In this document: one piece after another, positions 1 through 8,847 of the stretch | Numbering within the stretch: the stretch's first letter is position 1 | Layout of the letters: each line of letters opens with the position of its first letter | DNA from: Planctomycetota bacterium | Lineage (GTDB): Bacteria; Planctomycetota; Planctomycetia; Pirellulales; Pirellulaceae | DNA: 47,338 nt | Assembly: GCA_027622275.1 (NCBI GenBank) | Contig: JAQBZB010000033.1 | Span: 1 to 47,338, forward strand | Reading direction: 5' to 3' | Program-made: the position numbers and the translations under genes | Notes under the pieces: generated by a model | Database searches by the model: none | The model's input: only the letters and a program-made list of their open reading frames with translations | What the model was told of the DNA's origin: nothing

Positions 1-2
1 AA

Positions 3-512
3 GCGCTCGATATCTACAGAGGATCGATCGACGCGGCATCCCGACTGGGTTGCCGCTGGGCGCGCCCGCTGCCTTTGCCGGAACTTCCCGATATGAAGAT
101 CCACGTTGCCAGCTACAAAGAGCTGGCCGATTACGGTGCCGAACGCCAGGTCGCGATGCTCGTCGAGAACTACGGCTGGATGCAAGGCGATCCCGACTCG
201 GTCGTGAAGCTGATCGAAGCCATCGGACGCAACGTGGCACCGTGCCCGGACACCGGCAACTGGAACGACAACGAGACCCGCTACGAGGGACTTGCCAAAT
301 CATTCCCGACGGCCGTCACTTGCGACTTCAAAGCCAAGACGCTCGGCCCGAACGGCGAACACGACGCCTACGATCTTCGTCGCTGTTTCGACATCGGTTG
401 GCAGGCAGGATTCCGCGGTCCCTGGTGCTTGGAACATGCCCATCGCGATCGCAAGACGTTGTTTCGCGAGTTGTCGATGCTGCGGGATATGCTGCGTGAG
501 TGGATGGCTTGA
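3..512 (+). CDS. Sugar phosphate isomerase/epimerase-like protein, C-terminal part
   Basis: The frame is open from the first bases of the window, so the gene begins upstream and only about 169 C-terminal residues are seen. A TTG at 75 is internal rather than a start, because the translation before it (YRGSIDAASRLGC) looks like the conserved 'IDAAARLGC' helix of xylose-isomerase-like TIM barrels. The rest fits the last strands of such a barrel: a Cys-Asp-Phe-Lys segment near 330, an acidic stretch, and a Trp-Cys-Leu-Glu-His segment near 425 where this family places metal ligands. The substrate cannot be told. Members are usually cytoplasmic or Tat-exported sugar or inositol isomerases. Assignment is by motif resemblance only, so a related AP-endonuclease-2 fold protein is possible. 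Confidence 0.65.
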   Translation, partial: ALDIYRGSIDAASRLGCRWARPLPLPELPDMKIHVASYKELADYGAERQVAMLVENYGWMQGDPDSVVKLIEAIGRNVAPCPDTGNWNDNETRYEGLAKSFPTAVTCDFKAKTLGPNGEHDAYDLRRCFDIGWQAGFRGPWCLEHAHRDRKTLFRELSMLRDMLREWMA

Positions 513-588
513 TGGCTTTTGGACAAACACTCGGAATGGGCCAATGCAAATTCCGCCTTGACAAACCCGACTCTTCCCAGAAAGTCCT

Positions 589-835
589 GTCCCCAACGAG
601 CTTGCCTCGTTGGAACAAAAGATTGGTGGGTTAGACGTTAACGCAATCTTAGGCGAGACCCCAACGGGCTTGTCCCGTTCGGTGAATGAGATTCGATGGT
701 GGCGTCGCGACACCGACACTGCAGCCTTGCAAAATCTCATTCACCCACGAGGCAAGCTCGTGGGGGTCTTGGTCTCTCACGCTGCTCCACTAACTTGTTA
801 ATCTTAGGTTCCAACGGGGCAAGCCCGTTGGGGAC
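589..835. repeat. MITE-like inverted-repeat element A, copy 1
   Basis: This fills most of the gene-free stretch 513-934. Two 46-bp arms (589-634 and 790-835) are inverted copies with 37 of 46 positions matching. Inside lies a second inverted pair, about 650-697 and 733-780. Each arm also contains a short palindrome of the form CCAACGAG-loop-CTCGTTGG (593-613, 661-682, 744-764, 811-831), so the whole element can fold into one long branched hairpin. It encodes nothing recognisable. The same outer arms recur at 17027-17251. The remainder of 513-934 shows nothing I can name. Confidence 0.75.
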
Positions 836-934
836 CGTGGAAGTCGCCAAGCATCACGTGAAGACGCCTCAACATTGGTTGGGAGGAACGAAGTGAAGCG
901 GGCTGGAGTGCCAGCTGAGTTTCCCATGGTTTCG

Positions 935-1399
935 TCAGTGGATAGCGACTGGCTGTGACACCCCACGCGCGAATAGTTTCCAATTGTTCTCGAACGAGCA
1001 TAGCGGTTCACGCTGTAGTTTCGCCCATGAGATGTATCGAAGGTGCGGATCTTTTCGATCTTTGCTTGGTTTGTTTGCGTTTTCAATCGCCCGATCGAAC
1101 GGAACTATCCACGATCTGATACTTCCGCTCTTTTCGAGAAACACGAAGACTAACCAATCACACTTGATTCGCTCGTTGAACATGAACCAACTTCCAGCTT
1201 TCCATCGAGCGGTTTCGCTTCGCGTCTTAACGCTGACACTTCGAAGCCCTTCGCCTGTCTCTACCGCAAGATCGTAACCCCTCCATCCATCTGGCATCTT
1301 AGTTGCGGCCATTCCCGCAAATGTAAATTTGCTCAGGGCGTAGTGCTCACCTGCGTCGCCGAGCATCTTAGTCGTGATTTCTACGGCGCGTTTCGACAT
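935..1399 (-). CDS. PD-(D/E)XK-like hypothetical protein
   Basis: A 154-residue protein without signal peptide or membrane segment. It starts at the ATG ending at 1399. The N-terminal half has an arrangement seen in PD-(D/E)XK nuclease-fold proteins: Glu18 in GEHYAL, Asp43 in GYDLAVE, then a beta strand ending Ser56-Val57-Lys58. The central segment CDWLVFVFL looks like a core strand. The usual second acidic residue (E/Q two before Lys) is Ser here, so activity is uncertain. No methyltransferase, helicase or other restriction partner is adjacent. The region is visibly richer in A and T than the flanking genes and sits beside an inverted-repeat element, which suggests late acquisition. It may belong to a widespread orphan family of unknown role. 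Confidence 0.6.
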   Translation of the reverse strand: MSKRAVEITTKMLGDAGEHYALSKFTFAGMAATKMPDGWRGYDLAVETGEGLRSVSVKTRSETARWKAGSWFMFNERIKCDWLVFVFLEKSGSIRSWIVPFDRAIENANKPSKDRKDPHLRYISWAKLQREPLCSFENNWKLFARGVSQPVAIH

Positions 1400-1594
1400 G
1401 TCTAGAGGATTCGTTATACAGGTTGTGCGATAAGGAATTGAAGCGGCAAGCGATGTCGTCTATCAAATATGCGAAGACGCTTAGTTTTCACAGGCAGTTC
1501 GTGTCGAGATTCAGAAGTGACTATGCTACCATGACGGTAACACTCCGTTAGTTGACTGCGCTCCACCAAGTCACGCCCGCCAGAGCATTGATCG

Positions 1595-4051
1595 ATGCAA
1601 CCCCGAACACTTTCGATACAAATCGTTGCGGTTTGGACGCTATTGGGATCGCTCTCCGCCGCCGAGCCCGATGCCGCCGATCTCGACTTCTTCGAGAAGA
1701 AGATTCGTCCTGTCTTGATTGACAAGTGTTATGAGTGTCATTCGACCAAGGCAAAGGAAGCGGGCAAGCTGAAGGGTGGATTGCTGCTGGACAGCCGAGA
1801 GGGGTTGCACGTCGGCGGCGACACCGGCTCCGCGATTACGCCCGGTAAGATCGAAGAGAGTTTGCTGATCGACGCCGTTCGCTTTGGTGAAGAGGCTTAC
1901 CAGATGCCGCCGGACGGAAAACTCCCGGCGGATGTGATCGCGAACTTCGAGAAGTGGGTTGCGATGGGCGCACCCGACCCTCGTGATGCAGCTCCGAATT
2001 CAACGCCTGAACAGTCGATCGATTGGGAGAAAGCGAGACAACATTGGTCGTTGCAGCCACCTACACGCCATGAGCCACCCGTTGTGCAGGATGCGTCTTG
2101 GCCAAGCATGGCGATCGACTCGTTCATCTTGGCTCGAATGGAAGCTGCGGGATTGAAGCCGTCGGCCAAGGTAGATCGCCGAACCTTGCTCCGCCGAGTC
2201 TGTTTCGATTTGACGGGCTTGCCGCCGACCATCGAACAGCAACAGCAGTTCCTCGGCGATGATTCGCCTGACGCCTATCGAAACCTGATCGTTCGCTTGC
2301 TCGAATCGCCTCGCTACGGCGAGCGATGGGGACGGCATTGGTTAGATGTGGCGCGGTATTCGGAAGACAACACGAACATGGGGCCGTTCAATGGGCCGTA
2401 CCCGCACGCCTGGCGTTATCGTGATTGGGTTGTGAAAGCGATCAACGAAGACGTGCCGTACGATCAATTCATCATCCGGCAGCTCGCGACGGACTTCTTG
2501 CCGGAAACCGGTCCCGAAGATCATGCGGCACTCGGCTTCCAAGGCCTCGCGCCGTCGTATCACAAGGAAGTGGCGTTGGCTCAAGTCGTTTTGGAAAACC
2601 GTTACGCCGACGAGTGGGAAGACCGCGTCGACGGGATCGGCCGCGGCTTGCTCGGGCTAACGCTGGCCTGTGCCCGCTGTCACAACCACAAGTATGATCC
2701 GGTGACGGTCGAGGACTATTACGCCTTGGCCGGTGTGTTCGCCTCGTGCCGCCAAACAACGCGGCCCGTCATCTCTGAGGAAGAAGTCGCCAAGACCCAG
2801 CCCGTTCGCGATCGCGTCGCGGTGTTGGAGAAGGAACTCGTCGAACCTGATAAGAAGGTGAAGGACCTGACAAAGGAAGTCGCGGACCTCGAGAAGAAGG
2901 CCAAAGGCGAGGACGGTGGCGCGACGAGCGAACGGCTGGCGGCTGCGAAGCAAGAACTGGAAACAGCGACCAAGCAAGTCGCGGATGTGAAAGCCGAGAT
3001 CGAAGAGCTGAAAACAACGCCTGGCTTTGAAGTCCCCGTTGCCGATTCGCTGACCGAGGAGCAAGTCCGGGTTGAAGAGATCACCAAGGAAAAGATGAAG
3101 ATCGTCTACTATCCCGACAAGCCGCGCGATCTGAACATCTTCATTCGTGGCGATGCTGGTCGGCTCGGGCCGCTTGTGAAGCGGCGGTTCTTGCAGATTC
3201 TATCGGAGGGCGAGCCGGCCGAGTTTTCCACGGGGAGCGGCCGGTTGGAGCTGGCTCGCGCGATTGCCAACCGCGACAATCCGCTGACGGCTCGCGTGGC
3301 GGTCAATCGCGTGTGGATGCATCACTTCGGCGTCGGTCTGGTCGACACCCCGAGTAACTTTGGCGTGACCGGCTCGAAGCCTTCGCATCCCGAGTTGCTG
3401 GACGATTTGGCCGTCCGCTTCATGGACAACGGCTGGTCGATGAAGTGGCTGCATCGCGAGATCATGCTGTCGTCGACGTATCAACAATCGGCGACGCCCA
3501 CCGAGGCGACTTCGATCGATCCCGGCAACCGGCTGCTGTCTCATTTCAACCGGCGACGTCTTGGCGCGGAAGCGTTTCGCGATGCGGTACTCGCGGTCAG
3601 CGGCAAGCTCGACGATGCGCTAAGCGGGCCGTCGGGCGATGCGGATGACGCGAACTTCGTCCGCCGCACGATTTACGCATCGGTGTCGCGTCACAAGTTG
3701 AGCGACACACTGCAAACCTTCGACTTTCCCGACCCGGCGATCCATTGCGAGAAGCGATCCAATTCGACAACGCCCCTGCAACAGATGTTCGTCCTGAATT
3801 CGCCATTCGTCCACGCGCAGGCGGTTGCTTTGGCCGAGCGAGCCCAACGCGATGGCGGCGAGACGCTGGACCAGCGGACGACCTATCTTCATCAGCTGCT
3901 GTTTGCGCGTGAACCTCACGAAGCCGACTCGCAAATTGCCCGCGAATTCTTAGCAGAAGTCGCCTCGGCCGACGAACAAGCCGCGGCCACGCGCTGGCAG
4001 CGATACACACACGCCTTACTTAGCAGCAACGAGTTTCTCTATGTCGACTGA
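1595..4051 (+). CDS. Planctomycete cytochrome c / DUF1549 / DUF1553 secreted protein
   Basis: This 818-residue protein has the domain order of planctomycete PSCyt1-PSCyt2-PSD1 proteins. A weak signal peptide (about residues 1-23) is followed by a haem-binding CYECH motif at 45-49 in a cytochrome c-like domain. DUF1549 starts near 170 and carries a second CxxCH (Cys359-Ala-Arg-Cys362-His363). Residues about 405-478 form a charged coiled-coil insert rich in Glu and Lys, and DUF1553 runs from about 545 to the end. The ATG at 1595 is preceded by an in-frame TGA at 1589, so it is the earliest start; no good ribosome site is visible. The stop overlaps the DUF1501 gene by 11 bases, so the two are translationally coupled. 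Such pairs are thought to act in the periplasm on polymers or sulfated sugars, but the biochemical role is unproven. Confidence 0.9.
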   Translation: MQPRTLSIQIVAVWTLLGSLSAAEPDAADLDFFEKKIRPVLIDKCYECHSTKAKEAGKLKGGLLLDSREGLHVGGDTGSAITPGKIEESLLIDAVRFGEEAYQMPPDGKLPADVIANFEKWVAMGAPDPRDAAPNSTPEQSIDWEKARQHWSLQPPTRHEPPVVQDASWPSMAIDSFILARMEAAGLKPSAKVDRRTLLRRVCFDLTGLPPTIEQQQQFLGDDSPDAYRNLIVRLLESPRYGERWGRHWLDVARYSEDNTNMGPFNGPYPHAWRYRDWVVKAINEDVPYDQFIIRQLATDFLPETGPEDHAALGFQGLAPSYHKEVALAQVVLENRYADEWEDRVDGIGRGLLGLTLACARCHNHKYDPVTVEDYYALAGVFASCRQTTRPVISEEEVAKTQPVRDRVAVLEKELVEPDKKVKDLTKEVADLEKKAKGEDGGATSERLAAAKQELETATKQVADVKAEIEELKTTPGFEVPVADSLTEEQVRVEEITKEKMKIVYYPDKPRDLNIFIRGDAGRLGPLVKRRFLQILSEGEPAEFSTGSGRLELARAIANRDNPLTARVAVNRVWMHHFGVGLVDTPSNFGVTGSKPSHPELLDDLAVRFMDNGWSMKWLHREIMLSSTYQQSATPTEATSIDPGNRLLSHFNRRRLGAEAFRDAVLAVSGKLDDALSGPSGDADDANFVRRTIYASVSRHKLSDTLQTFDFPDPAIHCEKRSNSTTPLQQMFVLNSPFVHAQAVALAERAQRDGGETLDQRTTYLHQLLFAREPHEADSQIAREFLAEVASADEQAAATRWQRYTHALLSSNEFLYVD

Positions 4052-5492
4052 ACTCACAATGTACGATGGCCTGCCAAGGCCGTCGTCCGGCAATCAAGGG
4101 AAGAATCGACGGCCTTGGCAGGCCATCGTACGCGGGAACACCGTCTCGCGGCGCGACATGCTGCGTTATGTTGGCGGCGGCTTCGGGATGCTTGGCTTAA
4201 CGGGTGCGTTGGCTCAGCGATCTGCGGCGGCGACGCTCGCACCCCATTTCGCTCCGCGTGCGAAGCGGGTCATATTCTTGTTTATGGGTGGAGGTCCTTC
4301 GCAGGTCGACACGTTTGACCCGAAACCGTTGCTGGTGAAACTGGCTGGCCAGAAACCCAAAGGTGCCGACATACGAACGGCGTCACCGACGGCGGGATTG
4401 CTTCCGTCGAAGGTGCGATTCCGGCGTTTTGGCGAGTCGGGTATTCCTATCTCGGAGCATCTGCATCAGCTGGGCGGCCATGCCGATCACCTGGCGGTCA
4501 TTCGCTCGATGCACACCGACTTTCCGAACCACGCTCCCGCGCTCTGCATGATGAACCTGGGAGTGCTCACGCCGACGCGGCCGAGTCTCGGCGCGTGGAC
4601 TTCGTACGGTTTGGGGACCGAAAACGAGAACCTGCCCAGCTACATCGCGCTGTGTCCCGGCAAACCGATCGTCGGTCCCAAGCTGTGGGGCGCGGCTTTC
4701 CTGCCGGGTCAGCATCAGGCGACTCACATCAACAACTCGGATCTAACTCCCGCGAAGATGATCCCACACTTGAAGAACGAGTTCCTGTCGCGCGACGATC
4801 AGCGCGATCAGCTCGATCTCATTTCGCGGATCAACCGCCAGCACGCGGCCGAGCGATTGGGTGACGATGCTTTGGAGACCCGCATCCGGTCAATGGAGTT
4901 GGCGTTTCGGATGCAGTACGAGGCGCTCGACACCTTCGATATCTCGCGCGAAGCGAAAGGGACGTTGGAAGCTTACGGGGCGAGCGAGTTTTCCAAGGCT
5001 TGCTTGCTCGCGCGTCGCTTGAGCGAGCGGGGTGTCCGCTTCGTGCAAGTCTTCTACGGCAGCGGCCAGCCTTGGGACACGCACAGCAACCACACGGCCA
5101 GCAACGAGCGGCTGTGCCAGGACGCCGATCGGCCGATCGCCCAGCTGCTGACCGACCTGAAACAACGCGGACTGCTCGACGAGACGCTGGTCATTTGGGG
5201 CGGCGAGTTCGGCCGCACGCCGACTTCGCAAAGCGGCGACGGACGCGATCACAATCCATTCGGCTTCACGATGTGGCTGGCCGGCGGCGGCATCAAAGGC
5301 GGCACGATTCACGGCGCGTCCGACGAGTTCGGCTTCACCGCGGTCGAGAACAAGGTCCACGTCCACGACTTGCATGCGACCGTTCTGCACTTGCTGGGCT
5401 TGGATCACGAGCGGCTGACCTATGAATACAGCGGCCGCCAGTTTCGGCTGACCGACGTCGAAGGCACCGTCGTACAGAATATCATTGCATAA
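4041..5492 (+). CDS. DUF1501 family protein with Tat signal
   Basis: This 483-residue protein belongs to the DUF1501 family of the alkaline phosphatase/sulfatase clan, which in planctomycetes usually follows a DUF1549/DUF1553 gene, as here. A twin-arginine motif (SRRDM, residues 36-40) precedes a hydrophobic stretch at about 43-60, so Tat export to the periplasm is likely. Conserved blocks include FMGGGPSQVDTFDPKP near 81-96, a central SRINRQH region and a WGGEFGRTP motif near the C-terminus. The start ATG overlaps the upstream stop. Residues about 8-31 are encoded by a perfect 25-bp inverted repeat (4061-4131), an intergenic repeat type caught inside the coding frame. Starting below the repeat would lose the Arg-Arg pair, so the repeat is probably translated. 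The substrate is unknown. Confidence 0.9.
   Translation: MSTELTMYDGLPRPSSGNQGKNRRPWQAIVRGNTVSRRDMLRYVGGGFGMLGLTGALAQRSAAATLAPHFAPRAKRVIFLFMGGGPSQVDTFDPKPLLVKLAGQKPKGADIRTASPTAGLLPSKVRFRRFGESGIPISEHLHQLGGHADHLAVIRSMHTDFPNHAPALCMMNLGVLTPTRPSLGAWTSYGLGTENENLPSYIALCPGKPIVGPKLWGAAFLPGQHQATHINNSDLTPAKMIPHLKNEFLSRDDQRDQLDLISRINRQHAAERLGDDALETRIRSMELAFRMQYEALDTFDISREAKGTLEAYGASEFSKACLLARRLSERGVRFVQVFYGSGQPWDTHSNHTASNERLCQDADRPIAQLLTDLKQRGLLDETLVIWGGEFGRTPTSQSGDGRDHNPFGFTMWLAGGGIKGGTIHGASDEFGFTAVENKVHVHDLHATVLHLLGLDHERLTYEYSGRQFRLTDVEGTVVQNIIA
4061..4131. repeat. Palindromic repeat family D, copy inside the DUF1501 gene
   Basis: Arms at 4061-4085 and 4107-4131 are perfect 25-bp inverted copies, separated by 21 bases. 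They begin GTACGATGGCCTGCC. A diverged copy lies between genes at 14685-14746. The element is in frame and stop-free in the DUF1501 reading frame, where it encodes the residues just before the Tat motif. Confidence 0.9.
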
Positions 5493-5525
5493 CTTCCCCC
5501 ATCCGATGCTGAAAAAGGAAACGCG

Positions 5526-6509
5526 ATGCTGCCCCGTTCAATTCAATCGGCGATTCTGTTTTGCGTGGCGACCATCGTTGCGACGCTACTGCCGACACAT
5601 CATGCCGTTGCTGAAGACAAGCTCACCATGAAGACCTACACCTACAAAAAGGTCGGCGACTTGGAGATCAAGGCGGACGTCTATCGCACCGGCGACGAGA
5701 CGATTCGTCCGGTAGTCGTGTGGATTCACGGCGGAGCTTTGATCAACGGGCATCGGGCCGGGGTGAGCGAGCGCGTGAAGAATTGGGCGATCGATTCCGG
5801 ATATGCGTTCGTGTCGATCGACTATCGCCTCGCTCCCGAGACACAGCTGCCGGAGATCATTCAAGATGTGGAAGACGCGTTTACGTGGCTCCGTAAGGAA
5901 GGCCCTGCGCTGTTGAAGATCGATCCCGAGCGCATCGTCGTGACCGGCGGATCGGCGGGCGGATACTTGACGCTCGTCACCGGTTATCGCGTTAATCCGA
6001 GACCCAACGCGCTCGTTGCCTTTTGGGGCTACGGCGATCTGGTCGGCGATTGGTACAGCCAGCCAAGTCCGCACCCGCGGCATCACACCACGAAACTGTC
6101 TCGCGAAGAAGCGTTCAAGCAAGTCAGCGGCCCGCCGGTTTCCGATTCCCGCGAGCGAGTGGGCAACGGCGGTGCGTTTTATCAGCATTGCCGCCAGCAT
6201 GGCATTTGGCCGGAATCAGTGTCCGGTTGGAATCCGCACACGGAGCCCCAGCGATTTTATCCGTTCATGCCGCTCAAGAACGTGACCGCCGACTATCCAC
6301 CGACTTTGCTGATCCACGGCACGGCGGACACGGACGTTCCTTTTGAACAGTCCGTTCTGATGGCTGACGAATTCAAGAAACATGCGGCGCCGCACCAACT
6401 GATCGCCGTTCCCGAGGCCGAGCATGGATTGGCTGGCGGCGATGCCGCGCTGATCGAGAGTGCCTATGCGAAGGCATTTGCATTCCTGACGCAGCAATTG
6501 GAGAAGTGA
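5526..6509 (+). CDS. Secreted alpha/beta hydrolase (esterase/lipase-like)
   Basis: A 327-residue protein with a signal peptide (about residues 1-29, ending HHAVAED). It has the alpha/beta-hydrolase core of the hormone-sensitive-lipase/BD-FAE type. The oxyanion motif HGGA lies at 68-71, the nucleophile Ser143 in GGSAGG, the likely acid Asp268 in HGTADTDVP and the likely base His300 in AEHGLAG. The start is supported by AAAAAGGAAA eight bases upstream. The gene lies 33 bases after the DUF1501 gene on the same strand and probably shares its transcript, which suggests removal of acyl groups from a polymer handled by those proteins. Substrate unknown; a peptidase or carboxylesterase is possible. 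Confidence 0.85.
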   Translation: MLPRSIQSAILFCVATIVATLLPTHHAVAEDKLTMKTYTYKKVGDLEIKADVYRTGDETIRPVVVWIHGGALINGHRAGVSERVKNWAIDSGYAFVSIDYRLAPETQLPEIIQDVEDAFTWLRKEGPALLKIDPERIVVTGGSAGGYLTLVTGYRVNPRPNALVAFWGYGDLVGDWYSQPSPHPRHHTTKLSREEAFKQVSGPPVSDSRERVGNGGAFYQHCRQHGIWPESVSGWNPHTEPQRFYPFMPLKNVTADYPPTLLIHGTADTDVPFEQSVLMADEFKKHAAPHQLIAVPEAEHGLAGGDAALIESAYAKAFAFLTQQLEK

Positions 6510-6709
6510 CCGGCTATCTCCCATGACGGATTCACCGAATCGCGCGGTGCCAAGCGGCGGATGATCCGATCTGACATCACCTGCCCTAGCCGCGTCAGCG
6601 CCGATGGAAACATTTGCACCTGGATGTTGCGATCATCATGACAAATTGAAATTCATCGTCTAGGCTGGTGCTCGGCGGGGCACCTGTCACTTCGGCGAAA
6701 GAAGCATCG

Positions 6710-7648
6710 ATGGCATACGCGGATGTCGAGTATTTCCTATCTGTCGTTTTGTTGGTGACCGCGATGCTGGGCATGGGCGCGACACTGAAGCCGACGGATT
6801 TCCTGAACGTCGCACGAGCGCCGCAGGCAATCGCTCTGATGTTTCTGGTGCAGGTCGTTATCTCTCCCATCGTCGCGGTCGGAATTGCTCGCCTTTTTGA
6901 TCTTCCCCCAGGCGTCGCGATCGGTTTGCTGCTCGTGGCCGCGCTGCCGGGAGGGCTCTTTTCGAACATTGCCACCTACTTGGGCAGGGGCAACATTGCG
7001 CTGTCGGTCTCCGCGACGGCCCTGGCCTCGCTGACGTGCCTGTTCACGACGTCGCTTGTCTTGCGCGTCGCTGGAACGAGCGCACAACTCACGGAAATCC
7101 ACATGCCCGTCCGGCTGATCCTGTCGGAGATTCTCCTGTGCATGATTCTTCCGCTCGCCGTTGGCATGGCCATCCGGCGCATCGCCGTGCGCCGCCACGC
7201 CATCATCGCCAAGACGATCATTCGTCTGAGTATGGTGGTGGTGGCGATCTTTGTCGTCGCCGCCCTCACCAGCGGGCGCATCCGGGTCATGGAACTTGGG
7301 TGGCGACCTCCGCTGGCGATGTTCTTGTTTTGCTTCGTCAGTATTTGGCTTTGCTACGGCGGTGGGGCGCTGCTGCGGATGTCGGTCGACGATCGATTCA
7401 CAATTGCCATGGAGTGTCTGGTGCGAAATGTGCAATTGGGCGTCTTGTTGAAGGCGTCTATTTTCCCGCCGGGTAAGTCGGACCTGATTGGTGACGCGGT
7501 GCTGTATTCGCTGCTGTTTTACGGTGGGCTGGGCATGGTCCTTGCCGGGTGGGAAGCATTCGCCAAACGCATGGAGTTCGGTATCGTTTTCAATGCCGCC
7601 AAGAAATCTCGCCTGGCGGAAGCGAAGACGTCGGCAAACGACGACTAG
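6710..7648 (+). CDS. Bile acid:sodium symporter (BASS) family-like transporter
   Basis: This inner-membrane protein of 312 residues has about nine hydrophobic segments and resembles the BASS/SBF transporter family: an LxVTAMLGMGATL first helix, a VAALPGGLFSNIATYLGRGNIALSVS region matching the conserved core that binds substrate and sodium, and a late RNVQLG segment. I chose the ATG at 6710, which follows GGCGAAAGAAG at a suitable distance; an in-frame GTG at 6668 would add 14 residues. The gene stands 200 bases after the esterase gene and converges on the thioesterase gene, with only 11 bases between their ends. The solute (organic acid, steroid-like or other anion) cannot be deduced. Confidence 0.82.
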   Translation: MAYADVEYFLSVVLLVTAMLGMGATLKPTDFLNVARAPQAIALMFLVQVVISPIVAVGIARLFDLPPGVAIGLLLVAALPGGLFSNIATYLGRGNIALSVSATALASLTCLFTTSLVLRVAGTSAQLTEIHMPVRLILSEILLCMILPLAVGMAIRRIAVRRHAIIAKTIIRLSMVVVAIFVVAALTSGRIRVMELGWRPPLAMFLFCFVSIWLCYGGGALLRMSVDDRFTIAMECLVRNVQLGVLLKASIFPPGKSDLIGDAVLYSLLFYGGLGMVLAGWEAFAKRMEFGIVFNAAKKSRLAEAKTSANDD

Positions 7649-7659
7649 TGCATCTCATT

Positions 7660-8085
7660 TCACTCTCCTTCGCCATCGAGATGCGTTTTTGACTGTTGTT
7701 TGCGTAACACGGATTTGGTGAATCGCACGGTGTCGACAACGGCTCGTTTATGCGTGCCGCGCGCGATTAGCTCTCGTTCGTCATGGGCTTCCACTTGAAA
7801 CGTGACGAACCGGCCATCGACATGGATCACTCGGGCTTGACATCTTACTTTGTGCCCCAGCGGTGTCGCGGCCAGATGCTGGACATCAACATGGACTCCG
7901 ACACAGGCCTCCCCGCTTTCAAACAGCGGAAGCAACGCTTCTCGTGCAGCGTGTTCCAGGAACCAGATCAACGTCGGCGTACTCAACACCGCAGGCATGC
8001 CAAGATCGCGGAAGTCGATTGAATGCGATGAATCGACGGTGAAGCTCAGTTCACCGACATCACCGACTTTGGGAGTTCGGATCAT
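7660..8085 (-). CDS. FlK-like hot-dog thioesterase
   Basis: A 141-residue single hot-dog domain. Thr36, Glu44 and His70 have the same spacing (8 and 26 residues) as the Thr42-Glu50-His76 catalytic set of fluoroacetyl-CoA thioesterase FlK, and lie in the matching segments (STPTLIWFLEHAA; VGVHVDVQHLAATPLG). The family hydrolyses acyl-CoA thioesters in the cytoplasm; most bacterial relatives have no proven substrate, and specificity for fluoroacetyl-CoA should not be assumed. The start codon lies inside the upstream rdgB gene, with a 26-base overlap in another frame, so the two are probably co-translated. The last 20 residues are charged and look disordered. Confidence 0.78.
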   Translation of the reverse strand: MIRTPKVGDVGELSFTVDSSHSIDFRDLGMPAVLSTPTLIWFLEHAAREALLPLFESGEACVGVHVDVQHLAATPLGHKVRCQARVIHVDGRFVTFQVEAHDERELIARGTHKRAVVDTVRFTKSVLRKQQSKTHLDGEGE

Positions 8086-8722
8086 TTACTCTGCTTTCCA
8101 ATGTCCACTCAGGCAGATGTGCGAACGCGATGATTCGCGGAATGATGGCTCGCATCGCCCGCGAGCGGTGACTCAAGACCGTTTTGACGGTGCTGCCGAG
8201 TTCACCGAAGGTGCGATGATACTCGGGGATCTCGAACAGCGGATCGTAGCCGAAGCCCCCGCTGCCGCTCGGCTCGAACAGAATCCGGCCACGACAATAA
8301 TCTTCCGATTCAGCTCGCGCGGTGCCATGCGGATCGGACAACACGGCGTGGCAAACGTAATGGGCCGTTCGCTGGTCGAGCGGGACGTCGGCGAGTTGCT
8401 GAAGCAGTTTCGCGTTGTTTGTTTCGTCCGTCGCATCCGGTCCCGCAAAGCGAGCCGAATAGACGCCTGGTCCGCCACCGAGCGCGTCGACCGCCAAACC
8501 GCTGTCTTCGCCCAACACCCAACAGCCAAGGTGCCTTGCTTGGACCGTGGCCTTCAATGCAGCGTTTTCAGCGAACGTCGTCCCGGTTTCGTCGACTTCA
8601 ATCGCATGGGACAAATCGGCGAGTGTGCGCAGCACGAAGCCATGTGGGGCGAGTAATTCAGCAAGCTCAAGCCCCTTCTTCTTGTTATGCGTCCCAAGGA
8701 CGAGGAGTCGCTCGTTGTGCAT
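8060..8722 (-). CDS. rdgB: Non-canonical purine NTP pyrophosphatase (RdgB/HAM1)
   Basis: A protein of 220 residues from the ATG at 8722. It hydrolyses XTP, dITP and ITP to monophosphates and so keeps deaminated purines out of DNA and RNA. Family signatures are all present: THNKKK at 11-16, GEDSGLAVDAL, YSARFAG, GFGYDPLF and the SHRSRAM motif near the C-terminus. In-frame ATGs at 8737 and 8764 would add 5 or 14 residues; I prefer 8722 because GGGGA lies about eight bases before it and the family usually starts just before the first strand. The last 26 bases overlap the start of the thioesterase gene. Confidence 0.93.
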   Translation of the reverse strand: MHNERLLVLGTHNKKKGLELAELLAPHGFVLRTLADLSHAIEVDETGTTFAENAALKATVQARHLGCWVLGEDSGLAVDALGGGPGVYSARFAGPDATDETNNAKLLQQLADVPLDQRTAHYVCHAVLSDPHGTARAESEDYCRGRILFEPSGSGGFGYDPLFEIPEYHRTFGELGSTVKTVLSHRSRAMRAIIPRIIAFAHLPEWTLESRVNDPNSQSR

Positions 8723-8847
8723 CGCGTTGGTCCCCATGATTTCAATTGATGGAGAGCATACCACGGGCGGCGATGACTGTTCAGAGGGCGAAGAGCCGCT
8801 TCGCGATCGGCTGTCCGCGGAGGGACGTCAAGGTCCACGGATGCTGA

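Noticed and set aside
593-831. Possible rho-independent terminators in the 513-934 region
   Set aside because: The stems are not followed by T-runs and are shared with a distant element, so a repeat element explains them better.
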